A stretch of 56,458 bases of DNA from Opitutaceae bacterium (GTDB lineage Bacteria; Verrucomicrobiota; Verrucomicrobiia; Opitutales; Opitutaceae), in assembly GCA_028691845.1 (NCBI GenBank), contig JAQUYL010000021.1:1-56458 (forward strand), written 5' to 3'. The position numbers were made by a program, and so were the translations under genes. Below, in pieces: positions 1-10,283 of the stretch. Numbering within the stretch: position 1 is the first letter of the stretch; the number at the start of each line of letters is the position of its first letter. The notes under the pieces are model-generated. The model was not told where the DNA came from and made no database searches. It saw only the letters and a program-made list of their open reading frames with translations.

Positions 1-73
1 GTAAATCCGCATCTCAGAGTTGCTTTCGCACCGGACGATGCGGTATCCTGGCAGCGTTAGTTCAATCATTGCA

Positions 74-106
74 GGGGACATGGTGGCTTAATTACCACAT
101 GTCCCC
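74..106. repeat. Imperfect inverted repeat around TAATTA
   Basis: The arm at 74-86 (GGGGACATGGTGG) pairs with 95-106 (CCACATGTCCCC) apart from one extra base, leaving an 8-nt loop. The right arm overlaps the last codons of the recombinase remnant. Hairpins of the GGGGACA...TGTCCCC type are often seen beside REP-associated or other transposable sequences, so a mobile-element end is a reasonable but unproven reading. Confidence 0.6.
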
Positions 107-688
107 AATCTTTGATGAAGAGCCAAATAACTCGGAATCGCTCGCAAATCCCTCTGAGCCAGCGCATTTCACGATAGTTACCAGTTCCCCGACGATTTGC
201 CGGAATCGGCCCAAAACGTCCTTTCCCGTGGTTTTTTGTGCGTGTACTTGTGCGTTTTTGTAAAGCCACGGTAGCTTTCTCACCTCTTCGTGCATGGGCC
301 AAGACGCCATTTCGGTATAAGGCCCCGCAGTAAGCGACGGGTCGGAATGACCCAACATTTCTTGCGCCGCTCGCTGATTGACGTCGGAGCGGGCTCCGAT
401 TGTTTGCCACGTCTTGCGGTACGAATGGAAATGCACCACGCGCCCCATTCCATCTTTCCGCTCAATCCCCGCCCGCTCTAAATCTGCCCGCATTTCATCG
501 TAAGTTGGAAAATTAGGGGGCAGCAGCCCGGCCTGAACAGCATTGGGCGGGATAAAATCCCCCAACTCTCGTGCAACGAAGGGATGCAGCGCGATTGGGC
601 GCTTGTCCTTGTCCTTTGTGGTTTCGAACCGGATTCGCACCTCTTGCTTATCCCTTCCTCCGTTTTCCTCGCAGGGAATGCGTGAGGC
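92..688 (-). pseudogene. Truncated tyrosine recombinase (phage-type integrase), C-terminal part
   Basis: The reading frame matches the catalytic C-terminal domain of tyrosine recombinases. It shows HSYRKTW (the H-x-x-R box), LGHSDPSLT (the second catalytic His) and a downstream PYTEMA that supplies the nucleophile Tyr. The frame opens at 688 just after an in-frame TAG (689-691), so the N-terminal SAM-like domain and the first catalytic Arg are absent. The first possible start is a GTG at 640, giving 182 aa; full-length family members have about 300-400. The last residues run into the inverted repeat at 74-106. It is most likely a dead remnant of an integrated element. Whether the missing half lies elsewhere cannot be seen here. 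Confidence 0.75.
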
Positions 689-757
689 CTACTACACCCA
701 ATCCGAGGATCAGGCGGACGGCCCTGATGGGATGCAGCAAGAAGTGCGTTTCCCCGG

Positions 758-1264
758 CTACGGGTTTGTGTTCCTGTAAGCCAGCTCGAGTGCGTATGGA
801 TAATTTTCCAAAAAAACAGGGATCCCTGTGTTTCTGACAAATTTATTGTTAACTATGGTTAATGGCACCCAAAAGGATTTAATCAACCAACCGTCATCGG
901 TCGTCTTGAACGGTATATCTGAAGACCGGCCTCCCGTCAGGATCTGGGACACCGTGACATTGATCGATTCCCTCACGACGGCCCCGCCAGCTAAAAGCAC
1001 AATATGCGTTTTCTCACCATCCTCACGCCAGACAACCTGCGCTTTATTGACATGGGAAGGTATTTTCAGAATCAGATCCTTCTGCCTCTCGCCATTAATA
1101 TATATCAAACAGGCAACCTCCCTGCTGGCTGCTTCTTCGCTTGGCAGTGATATTTCGAGAGAGCCGACGTTTAAGAGGTCTCTCAGGGCATGATCAGGCC
1201 CTGCGAAAGCGCTGACGATGAAAGCACCTGCTGCTATCATGGTGGATATCTTTTTGGAGAGCAT
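758..1264 (-). CDS. Small secreted protein of unknown function
   Basis: This 168-aa protein starts with a typical signal peptide: KK near the N-terminus, a hydrophobic stretch IAAGAFIVSAFA and a likely cleavage after AFAG. The mature part is rich in beta-prone and charged residues (for example SLEISLPSEEAASREV and KTHIVLLAGGAVV) and shows no family I recognise. A weak Shine-Dalgarno-like GGAAAA lies just before the ATG. The gene sits alone between a recombinase remnant and a decayed insertion sequence, so it may be accessory cargo. Function is unknown. That it is a real gene is supported by the clean signal peptide and uninterrupted frame. Confidence 0.55.
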   Translation of the reverse strand: MLSKKISTMIAAGAFIVSAFAGPDHALRDLLNVGSLEISLPSEEAASREVACLIYINGERQKDLILKIPSHVNKAQVVWREDGEKTHIVLLAGGAVVRESINVTVSQILTGGRSSDIPFKTTDDGWLIKSFWVPLTIVNNKFVRNTGIPVFLENYPYALELAYRNTNP

Positions 1265-1785
1265 GTTTTCCGGTATGGTTAATGAGGTTTATATTACTTC
1301 GATGGTCGCCATCATATAAGTATCGCAATATTATAGCGGCCAGGTTGATCAAGACAGGGCAAAGCTCGCTTCTCCTGCGGCGGTGGCTTGCGGGATGTCT
1401 TTTTGGCACTGGGTTTGCCGGCCGCGGGTTGAATCATCGAGTCCAGGCACGGTTGGTTCACTGTTGATTGTCGGCATTTGGGATAATGCGGCTCATCTTG
1501 GTGACCGTTGGATGGCGGCGCCCTCTCCGCCAGGGAAACGCTGGTTGCAGCAAACAGGGTAAATCGATTTTCTGTGCGGATATATAATATAAGTGCAATT
1601 GGAGTGCGAAATTATTCGCCTCTTCCGGCAGGCCTTTAATTGATGAAATCTCACCAATATTCCCCATTGTCCACCGGCTCGGCATTGTTATATTTGTATT
1701 AGTTGTTCTAGGCGGTAATGGACGCCCCAGCTATTAACCATGATTGCGTGCGACGGCATTGGACAACCAATCTAGTCCCGGCCTG
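1265..1785. other. Intergenic stretch without a convincing gene
   Basis: About 520 bp of lower coding quality lie between the small secreted protein and the IS630 remnant. Short open frames exist on both strands but have no recognisable motifs, signal peptides or ribosome binding sites. No RNA gene or repeat was recognised. Confidence 0.5.
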
Positions 1786-2615
1786 CTAGGCCGGGGAAAG
1801 CCAGCCGCAGCCGGCGGATTTGCCGAGCACCAGCTTGACCAACTTGCTGCGGTCGATGGCGGTGCCACCCCAAAACACCAGGAGATCGCCGGGCAGGCGC
1901 CGGAGCAGGGCATGGAGGAGATCGGCGGCCCGCTCCCTGTAGATGCTACCTTCGTGAAGGCGGAAGTAAAACTGCCGGAGCCTCAGACCGGCGATGACCG
2001 AAGGTTTGTCCCGGTTGGCGCTCTCCCGCAGGACCGGAGTCTGGCCGCGGGGAGCTCCCGGGTGCAGACCCGATGAGGTCCGGTGCTCAACCCGCTCTCG
2101 TCGATCAATACGATGGCGCGTCCCTTCGCGCCGGATTTTTTCTTAAGGCGCGGCCATTCCAAGCGCTTCCAGCGGGCAATGGCGTCCTCGTCTCGCTCAA
2201 TGGCCCGGCGGGCCGGCTGCTGGCAGCCGGAGCCCCGCAAGACTCGCCAGACGTGTCCGGGGTGGTAGCGCTGGCCGGTACGTCGTTCGATCAGTTTTGC
2301 CACCCGCGGCAGCGTCCACGCTGCCCTGCCGTCGCATAACCGCTCGCCTCGGGCCCGGCCACGGTCGCCTCTGCGATCTCGGCCTTCTGTGACTCGCTCA
2401 ATTTGAACTTCGGCCCAGCCGCGCCTTTGCTCCGCAGCGCCGGCGTGCCGCCTTCCCGCCACCGCTGCTGCAAGCATGGGCCGATTGCCGTCGCACTTTA
2501 ACCAACCTCGCCACTTCGCTCGGCCCTTTGCCTCCGGCGAACAACTTCGCCGCCTTCAGCCGCCGCTTTTCCCTCTCTGCATGATCCCGTTGTTGGGGCG
2601 TGCCAGACCGAAAAC
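1786..2615 (-). mobile_element. Decayed IS630-family transposase
   Basis: Joining three reading frames on the minus strand recovers an IS630-type transposase. An N-terminal helix-turn-helix region (RRLKAAKLFAGGKGPSEVA, then WQQRWREGG) is followed by a winged-helix segment (WTLPRVAKLIERRTGQ) and the first catalytic Asp in VLIDESGLS. The next part (QFYFRLHEGSIYRERA, DLLVFWGGTAIDRSKLV) is in another frame. Frameshifts lie near 2485, near 2330-2350 and near 2060-2080. The second catalytic Asp of the usual W-D-G motif is replaced (WGG), and the final Glu region is missing because translation ends at a TAG at 1786. The element is therefore inactive. Terminal inverted repeats were not found. Confidence 0.8.
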
Positions 2616-2693
2616 ACGCGTCAGACTATTATGCGTGCCTTAACAAGGTCGCGCCAATCAGGCATGAGCCCTTCTGGATTTGAACCGGCAATT

Positions 2694-2712
2694 ACGTCAA
2701 CTATTAGTTGAC
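2694..2712. repeat. Palindromic repeat, copy 1
   Basis: The 19-nt string ACGTCAACTATTAGTTGAC occurs here and again, exactly, at 29285-29303. The core GTCAACTA-T-TAGTTGAC (2696-2712) is a perfect palindrome with a 1-nt centre. This copy lies 52 bp past the stop codon of the hemolysin III gene and just beyond the IS630 remnant. It could be an operator-like site, a weak terminator stem or the footprint of a small mobile repeat. Confidence 0.8.
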
Positions 2713-2764
2713 TTGTCTCGATCTCCTCCTGCCCCGGCAGCCAGAGGCCGCCGGTGAAACGCCG

Positions 2765-3490
2765 CTATTCCGTTCCCGGCACGACGTAACGGAAGACCGC
2801 CACCCAGTGGCACGCACTGCCGCCCAGCACGCACAGATGCCACACCACATGATGATATGGCAGCCGCTTCCATACATAAAACACCGTGCCGAAGGTGTAG
2901 CACACGCCGCCTGCCACCAGCCAGGCCAGACCGGCCCGCGGCAGCGACGCGACCAGTGGCTTGATCGCAATCAGCACCAGCCAGCCCATGCCGAGATAGA
3001 TCAGGGTCGAAACGAAGCGGAAACGGCCGGTAAACCAGAATTTGAGCGTGATGCCGGCGACGGCAAGCCCCCACACCACGCCGAACATGCTCCAGCCCCA
3101 TGGACCGCGCAGGGGCACGAGGACGAACGGCGTGTAAGTGCCGGCGATCAGCAGGAAGATCGCGGCGTGATCGAATTTGCGAAAAAGTTGCTTCAACCGC
3201 TCGCCGCGCATGCTGTGGTAAAGGGTGGACGCCGTGTAGAGCAGCACCAGCGTGGCGCCGAAGATCGCCGTGCTAACCACATGCCACGCGTTGCCGTAAA
3301 GAACTGAGAAGACGATCAGCAGCGTCAGACCGGCCACGCTTAATCCCGCGCCCAGCCCATGCGTTAGACTGTGGGCGAATTCCTCGCGCGGGGTGTATCG
3401 GGTTGCAAGCATGCTGCCATCTGTGCGCAGTTTCCCATCCGGCGCCAGCCGATTCCATACCGCCGGCCGGGACTCTGGCGGATCTGCCAT
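2765..3490 (-). CDS. Hemolysin III / PAQR-family membrane protein
   Basis: This 241-aa integral membrane protein has about seven hydrophobic segments. The family signature is clear: EEFAHSLTHGLGAGLS near the start, TASTLYHS, KFDHAAIFLLIAGTYTPF in the middle and HHVVWHLCVLGGSACHW at the end. These conserved His, Asp and Ser residues form the metal site of PAQR/HlyIII proteins. The bacterial role is not settled; membrane homeostasis is usually proposed and pore formation was the original report. The open frame extends further upstream, but the ATG at 3490 follows GGAGGGGAAGG at good spacing and gives a family-typical length, so the longer version is rejected. It is transcribed divergently from the TatD gene. 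Confidence 0.85.
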   Translation of the reverse strand: MADPPESRPAVWNRLAPDGKLRTDGSMLATRYTPREEFAHSLTHGLGAGLSVAGLTLLIVFSVLYGNAWHVVSTAIFGATLVLLYTASTLYHSMRGERLKQLFRKFDHAAIFLLIAGTYTPFVLVPLRGPWGWSMFGVVWGLAVAGITLKFWFTGRFRFVSTLIYLGMGWLVLIAIKPLVASLPRAGLAWLVAGGVCYTFGTVFYVWKRLPYHHVVWHLCVLGGSACHWVAVFRYVVPGTE

Positions 3491-3679
3491 GGCGCACATC
3501 CTTCCCCTCCACCGATTTCGCATTTCGAAAGGGACGGCGGGATCGCGCCGGTGGCGGAACCCGTCCGCACAGTGCCGTCTTGCGGAGGATTGGAACGGCA
3601 GACGGGCCGAATCGCGGTGGGGCTGGAAAACGGGATTCCCCTTTCTCCCTTTGGGTGTAGTCTGAAAATTGATTATCCG

Positions 3680-4522
3680 GTGAACCTCTACGACGCGCAT
3701 AATCATTTCCAGGACGACTGGCTGCTCCCCCACCGAACGGCTATAGATGCAGACCTGCGCGCCATCGGGCTGGGCCGGGCCGTCGTCAACGGCACGAGTG
3801 AAAAAGATTGGCCGGTGGTGGCCGACCTCGCGCGTCAATTCGACTGGGTCCAGCCAGGCTTCGGCCTGCATCCCTGGGACTGCGGCAACCGCTCGCCGGA
3901 CTGGCAGGCGGTCCTACGCACCCAATTGGCGGCCGAGCCAAGCTCCGTCGTTGGCGAAATCGGGCTCGATCGATGGATCCTCGACCGCGCCAGACCCGAC
4001 GATTCGCGGCTGGCCGGCCTGCGCCGCGCGCCGCTCGACGAACAACGCGAAGTCTTTCTGTGGCAGCTCGCCCTCGCCGCCGAGCTGAACCGCCCCGTGT
4101 CGATCCATTGCCTGCAGGCGTTTGGCGCTCTCCACGACACCCTGCGCGTCACCCGGCTCCCGGCCCGCGGCTTTCTGCTCCACGCCTACAGCGGCCCCGC
4201 CGCGATGGTGAAGAAATTTGCCGACCTCGGAGCCTGCTTTTCCTTCAATGGCGCCTTTCTGAAGGAACGCCATGCCGCCAAACGCGAGGCTTTCAAGCTT
4301 GTTCCTGCCGACCGGATTCTCGTCGAAACAGACGCGCCGTCCATGCCCCTGCCGGTTGAGCACAACCGTTTCACCCTGCCGCCGGCGCCCGACGGGGAGC
4401 CGGTCAACCATCCCGCCAACCTCGCGGCCACCTACGCGGGACTGGCCGAATTGCGCGGCATCGGCATCGCGCAGCTGGCCGCCCAGGTGGAACAGAATTT
4501 CCTGCGGCTGTTTGGCGCCTGA
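3680..4522 (+). CDS. TatD-family metal-dependent hydrolase
   Basis: This 280-aa protein of the TatD amidohydrolase superfamily folds as a TIM barrel with two metals. Visible ligands are the N-terminal His pair in DAHNHF, the Glu in VVGEIGLD, His in VSIHCLQ and LLHAYSG, and the C-terminal Asp in LVETDAP. Relatives are 3'-5' DNA/RNA exonucleases involved in repair and RNA turnover. The chosen start is GTG at 3680, right before the conserved NLYDAHNHF; the frame stays open upstream but would then run antisense through the hemolysin III 5' end. Its stop abuts the stop of the convergent tcdA gene with no bases between (TGATCA). Confidence 0.85.
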   Translation: MNLYDAHNHFQDDWLLPHRTAIDADLRAIGLGRAVVNGTSEKDWPVVADLARQFDWVQPGFGLHPWDCGNRSPDWQAVLRTQLAAEPSSVVGEIGLDRWILDRARPDDSRLAGLRRAPLDEQREVFLWQLALAAELNRPVSIHCLQAFGALHDTLRVTRLPARGFLLHAYSGPAAMVKKFADLGACFSFNGAFLKERHAAKREAFKLVPADRILVETDAPSMPLPVEHNRFTLPPAPDGEPVNHPANLAATYAGLAELRGIGIAQLAAQVEQNFLRLFGA

Positions 4523-5359
4523 TCAGCGCCCGTCCGCAATCGCCTGCACCACCGCGCCGGCCGCGGCGAGACCGAACGCACCGGTGACGAAGGCCGCCGT
4601 GCCGAAGCCGCTGCCGCAATCGAGCGTCAGGTTTGTCCCCGGCTCGGGTTCGGTCGCGCACGTGCCGTCGGCCCACGGATAAACCGGCTTTTCGGCCGAA
4701 TAGACGCATGGCACCCCGAAATGAGCGCCTTCGCCGTGGGGAAATCCGTGGTCGCGCCGCAGTTTCTTGCGCACCAAACGCAGCAGGTCGTCGCCATGGG
4801 CGGCCCCAAGATCGGACGCCCGCAGGCGGGTGGCATCACGCTTGCCCCCGGCGCCGCCGACGGTCAGCACCTGCTGGCCGCGCTGCCGGCAGGCCGCGAT
4901 CAAGAGACATTTGTTGGCCAGCCGGTCGATGGCGTCGATCACCCAGTCGAAACGCGGCGCGAGCAGCCGCTCCGCCGTGGCGCCGGTGAAAAATTCCGGC
5001 GCCGTCGTGACCCGGCACCCCGGGTTGATCGCCTTCACCCGGGCGGCCAACACTTCGACCTTCGGCTGACCGATGGTGCCATCGAGCGCCGGAAGCTGCC
5101 GGTTCACGTTGGTGACGCACACGTCGTCCATGTCGATGAGGGTCAGCGCCCCCACCCCCGTACGGGCCAGCGCCTCGACCGCCCATGAGCCCACTCCGCC
5201 CACGCCCACCACGCAGACATGCGCGGCGCGCAACCGCGCCAGCGCGGCGGCGCCATACAGGCGGGCAATACCACCAAAGCGTTCCGGATAGTCACTTTTG
5301 CGGGTCATTTTGCCGGTAGCGAAGAATCCAACCGCCCAACCGCAAGCCAATATACCCAT
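4523..5359 (-). CDS. tcdA: tRNA threonylcarbamoyladenosine dehydratase
   Basis: This E1/ThiF-like protein uses ATP to cyclise t6A at position 37 of tRNAs to ct6A. The family start RFGGIARLYG is followed by a glycine-rich nucleotide-binding loop VVGVGGVGSWAVEALAR, LIDMDDVCVTNVNRQ (typical of E1-like enzymes), VIDAIDRLANK and a C-terminal GSGFGTAAFVTGAFG. The start is uncertain. ATG 5359 has a good GGAG eight bases upstream and gives 278 aa with an extra hydrophobic MGILACGWAVGFF segment. ATG 5308 gives a 261-aa protein closer to the usual length but has no evident ribosome binding site. The gene is convergent with tatD. Confidence 0.88.
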   Translation of the reverse strand: MGILACGWAVGFFATGKMTRKSDYPERFGGIARLYGAAALARLRAAHVCVVGVGGVGSWAVEALARTGVGALTLIDMDDVCVTNVNRQLPALDGTIGQPKVEVLAARVKAINPGCRVTTAPEFFTGATAERLLAPRFDWVIDAIDRLANKCLLIAACRQRGQQVLTVGGAGGKRDATRLRASDLGAAHGDDLLRLVRKKLRRDHGFPHGEGAHFGVPCVYSAEKPVYPWADGTCATEPEPGTNLTLDCGSGFGTAAFVTGAFGLAAAGAVVQAIADGR

Positions 5360-5531
5360 GGCCTCTTCTCCCTCGCCCCAAGCGGGGCCCCGCGCCGCCC
5401 TCTCTCCGCCCCGCGCGCTATTAGCAATCGACACAATGGCGTTTCGGTCTTGTTATGATGACGTTTTAAACTGTGATTTGCCTTTTCCCTCGGCAGCTCA
5501 CGCCTATCTCTCCCTTTCAACCCCGCCTTAG

Positions 5532-7196
<1,665 letters not shown>

Positions 7197-7232
7197 GATC
7201 AGCCGACCTGAAGAAATTGATTTAGAAGCACG

Positions 7233-7263
7233 GGGTGACTCTCACGAGTCACCCTGTTTTTTT
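7233..7263 (+). terminator. Rho-independent terminator of maeA
   Basis: A perfect 9-bp stem GGGTGACTC/GAGTCACCC (7233-7241 and 7246-7254) with a TCAC loop is followed by TGTTTTTTT. The last codons of the convergent pnuC-nadR gene lie inside the hairpin. Confidence 0.93.
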
Positions 7264-8328
7264 AAGCAGGGCCTCGACCGCCGCGATGGCTTGCGCCTCG
7301 CGCTGCGCCCAGTCGCCGCGGACCACCACAAAGGGCAGCCCGCGCCGCTCCAGCGCCTCCCGCCAGAGCCTCATGCAACGCTGCCGGTCCTCGTCCTTCG
7401 GGAAACAGCGCGCCGGATCGGGCGCGAAGGGTACGTCCACGTCGAGCAGCAGGTAGAGATCGTAGTGCCGGGCACGCTGGTCCGCCCCGGCCCGTATGTC
7501 CGCATCGCACCCGCCGTAGAGCAGGTCGCTCCATAACACGGTTGTCAGCGAGTCGGTGTCGCAGATTAGCACGCGACGGGCTTCCGCCGCGCCGGCTTCC
7601 TCCAGCGCCCATTGGCGGTGTGCGATGCCCGGAATGTCCGCCGCCGTGATGCCCCCATGTTCGTCCCAAAACCGCCGCGAATACTCTGGCACGAGCACCG
7701 TGCCGAAATGCGCCGCCAGTTTTTCGGCCAGCCGCGTCTTGCCAGTCGACTCCGGGCCGAAGACGGCGACACGGCGCAAGATTGACCGCTGCCACTCGTA
7801 CCAGCCGGCTGCCGCCATGAGCAGGAAGATGCCGTACAGGCCGGAAGTCAGCTGCAGCCCCTTCGCCCAGTAGACGCCGATCGCGACAACATTGACGATC
7901 ATCCAGCCCGCCCAGCATTCGAGATTCTTGCGCGCCTGCAGCCATTGCGCGATCAGGCTGAAGACGAGGATGAACGCATCCCAGTACGGCAGCGCCGCGT
8001 CCGTGGTGCGGTGCATGAACAGGCCCCACGCAGCCGTCAGTCCCGCCCCCACGGCCACCCAGCCGGCGAGGCCCTGCGAGGACAGCCGCGATACCGGCAG
8101 CGCGGCGTGCCCGGTCCCGCCGCGCAGCCAGTGCCACCACCCGTACGCCTGCAGCACGAAAAACACAAATTGGAGAATGACGTCGGAATATAGCTTCGCG
8201 GTGTAGAACACCCACGCGTAGATCAGCACCTGGACGATGCCCACCGGCCAGCACCAGAGGCTCTGCCGGATCGTCAGCGCAACGCCCAACACGCCCAGCA
8301 CCGTGCCGGCGATTTCCCAGACATTCAT
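7249..8328 (-). CDS. PnuC transporter fused to NadR-like nicotinamide riboside kinase
   Basis: This 359-aa protein joins two NAD-salvage functions. Residues about 1-185 form a PnuC-type multi-spanning membrane domain (WCWPVGIVQVLIYAWVFY, LYSDVILQFVFFVLQAYGWW, LECWAGWMIVNVVAIGVYW). Residues about 186-359 form a cytosolic kinase of the NadR C-terminal type: P-loop GPESTGKT at 191-198, VPEYSRRFWDEHGG, RQWALEEAG, ICDTDSLTTVLWS and the DVDVPFAPDP segment. PnuC carries nicotinamide riboside across the inner membrane, and the kinase would phosphorylate it to NMN and so trap it. The start ATG overlaps the stop of the upstream Hsp33-like gene (ATGA, 8325-8328), so the two are translationally coupled. 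The upstream frame extension is antisense noise. Confidence 0.88.
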   Translation of the reverse strand: MNVWEIAGTVLGVLGVALTIRQSLWCWPVGIVQVLIYAWVFYTAKLYSDVILQFVFFVLQAYGWWHWLRGGTGHAALPVSRLSSQGLAGWVAVGAGLTAAWGLFMHRTTDAALPYWDAFILVFSLIAQWLQARKNLECWAGWMIVNVVAIGVYWAKGLQLTSGLYGIFLLMAAAGWYEWQRSILRRVAVFGPESTGKTRLAEKLAAHFGTVLVPEYSRRFWDEHGGITAADIPGIAHRQWALEEAGAAEARRVLICDTDSLTTVLWSDLLYGGCDADIRAGADQRARHYDLYLLLDVDVPFAPDPARCFPKDEDRQRCMRLWREALERRGLPFVVVRGDWAQREAQAIAAVEALLKKTG

Positions 8329-9143
8329 GCGCCGCCCTTCCGCGTCTGGGCCACGTACGCCTCCAAGGCCTCCCGGGTCAGGGTATGTTGCGCCGCACAG
8401 CGCGGGCATTGCACGTGAATGGTCTCCTCGCCGCCAAACATGGCGTCGGGATTCGTGCGGAAGGCCGGCGCGATCGCGCCGAGGATTTTCCGCTGATTGC
8501 ATCCACAGTGCCAGCGATAGGCCCGCCGCTCGATCAAGGACACCGTCTCGGCCTGCCCTAGGGTCAGCACGCCGGCCGCTTCCACCCCGCGGAACCACGC
8601 CATGTCACAGTCCGGATGCGAGGCCAGCATCACATACTCATCCTCTCCCCCGTGAAAACAGCGCACCGGACGCTGCTCGCTGTGAGCATAGTAGGCCTCG
8701 ACGGCGCGCAGCACCTCCGCTCCATCGAAGTTCACCACACTGCGGCGCGGACGGCCGCCGCGCCGGCCGACGATGTCGCTGTAGAAAATGTTCCGCTCCG
8801 CCTCCTTCACGTTCTCAGTAAAAATCCGGCCCACTACCGTGCAGTCCTCATTATCCCCGGCAAAGAAGAAATTGATCAGAGGTTGCTGGAAATTAAGCGT
8901 CCAAGCGATGTGCTCGTGGCGCGGACGGGAGGCGCAGTGCAGGGTGAACGCCGCCAGCGCATCCTTGAACATCCGGTCCTGCTCCGGCGAGTGCCGGATG
9001 CCGTGGTCCGCCAGGTGCAGGTAGTAGTCGACGAACAACGGGCCCAAATCTCCCCGCGTCAGCAACGCATTGCGGTGGCGCACGAAACTGACCGTGACGG
9101 TGGCGCCGGATGCGGCGGACGGGTTTGGCTTTTCCTCAGGCAT
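8325..9143 (-). CDS. hslO: Hsp33-like redox-regulated chaperone
   Basis: This 272-aa protein ends in the zinc-binding redox switch of Hsp33: Cys213-x-Cys215 (WHCGCNQRK) and Cys246-x-x-Cys249 (VQCPRCAAQH). In the family these cysteines hold zinc when reduced; oxidation plus unfolding releases it and activates the holdase. The N-terminal part (VSFVRHRNALLTRGDL, HIAWTLNFQQPLINFFF) is divergent from E. coli HslO, so the assignment rests mainly on the C-terminus and length. It forms a two-gene unit with pnuC-nadR through a 4-nt overlap. The biological reason for pairing a thiol-oxidation chaperone with NAD salvage is not known. Confidence 0.75.
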   Translation of the reverse strand: MPEEKPNPSAASGATVTVSFVRHRNALLTRGDLGPLFVDYYLHLADHGIRHSPEQDRMFKDALAAFTLHCASRPRHEHIAWTLNFQQPLINFFFAGDNEDCTVVGRIFTENVKEAERNIFYSDIVGRRGGRPRRSVVNFDGAEVLRAVEAYYAHSEQRPVRCFHGGEDEYVMLASHPDCDMAWFRGVEAAGVLTLGQAETVSLIERRAYRWHCGCNQRKILGAIAPAFRTNPDAMFGGEETIHVQCPRCAAQHTLTREALEAYVAQTRKGGA

Positions 9144-9212
9144 GCCGCGCCAGTTTACGCAGAATCCGCCAAAGTCGAGCTTCCGGACGACGGCCGGTCC
9201 CGCCGCGGACCA

Positions 9213-10229
9213 TCAGGCGCACATCAAAAAATCGCCGCCTTCGGCGTAGCCACGAGCCGCCAGATGACCTCGGATGAGTTCGCGAGCGCCCCGGCTCGCC
9301 ACATAACCAAGCACGAATACCTCACCCGGCGGCGGAAGCCCGTCCACCGCCAGCACCTGCCGTCCTCCAATCGGCCGACCCGTCTTTTTCGGGTCGATGT
9401 CGATGTAGCCAGTTATCCTCACCCCCTGCTCTTTCAACCACGCCGCCCGTTTGCGCGTAGGCCGGCCCGCACCCCAGACCAAGATTTTCCGCGGCGCGCC
9501 GATATTGGCCCGCAGCCAGCGCGCCAGCCAGAAGGCCTTCAGCCGGAAAAACGCCTCCGGGTCGTAGCGCGGATCCGTCCGCGAAAGCCGGGCTGGCGGA
9601 TCGTGCCATGTGAGGAGCATCCGCGGCACCTTGGCCATCCGCACGCCGGCATCGAGCCAACGCAGCCAAAGTTCATAGTCCTCGGGGAAGTCCCCTTCCC
9701 GATAGCCCCCCAGTCGGCCGACCAGTTCGCGCCGAAACATCACGCTCGGATGGGCGAACGGCGACTCGACGAACCGGTTGAGCGCGATCGCCTCCGGCGT
9801 GAGCAACGAGTTTACCCAATCCACATGCAAGGCGTATCCAGCCTGCGCACGGCGATCGCCGCCGAAGTCGACCAGGCAGCCCACCACGCCGAGATCGGGA
9901 TTCGCCGCCAAGAAAGCCGCCTGTGCGGCCAGTCGCTTGGGATGCGACTCGTCATCGGCGTCCATGCGGGCGATCAATCGGCCGCGTGCAGCGGCCAGTC
10001 CAGCGTTGAGGGCCGCCACGAGGCCCTCGGGCGGACGCTCCAGCAGACGGATGCGCCGGTCGGCTCCGGCGGCGGCGCGCAGCCATTCGCGTGTGCCATC
10101 GGTGGATCCGTCATCGACGGCCAGCAGCTCCCAATCCGGCCAGGTCTGCACCCGGATGCTCTCCACCGCCCGCGCCACCGTGACGGCAGCGTTGCGCACC
10201 GGCATCAGGACTGAAATCAAGGGAACCAT
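9213..10229 (-). CDS. Family 2 glycosyltransferase with a C-terminal nucleotide-binding-like domain
   Basis: This 338-aa protein begins with a GT-A fold typical of GT2: LISVLMPVRNAA, LLAVDDGSTDGT, the DxD-type motif ARMDADDESHPKRL and FPEDYELWLRWLDAG near the acceptor site. After about residue 235 it carries a second segment (PRKILVWGAGRPTRKRA, GYIDIDPKK) that looks like a Rossmann-type nucleotide-binding domain, an arrangement known in some cell-surface GT2 proteins. The sugar and acceptor cannot be deduced. There is no transmembrane segment, so it should act at the cytosolic face. The start is the ATG at 10229; a TTG six bases upstream is less likely. Confidence 0.85.
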   Translation of the reverse strand: MVPLISVLMPVRNAAVTVARAVESIRVQTWPDWELLAVDDGSTDGTREWLRAAAGADRRIRLLERPPEGLVAALNAGLAAARGRLIARMDADDESHPKRLAAQAAFLAANPDLGVVGCLVDFGGDRRAQAGYALHVDWVNSLLTPEAIALNRFVESPFAHPSVMFRRELVGRLGGYREGDFPEDYELWLRWLDAGVRMAKVPRMLLTWHDPPARLSRTDPRYDPEAFFRLKAFWLARWLRANIGAPRKILVWGAGRPTRKRAAWLKEQGVRITGYIDIDPKKTGRPIGGRQVLAVDGLPPPGEVFVLGYVASRGARELIRGHLAARGYAEGGDFLMCA

Positions 10230-10283
10230 GGGCAATATCGATGGGCATGGATGCCGCCGTGTCCATCCGTGTCCAGTCCGGTG

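Noticed and set aside
2697..3101. Overlapping frame crossing the palindrome at 2696
   Set aside because: It is a shifted shadow of the hemolysin III gene without its membrane motifs.
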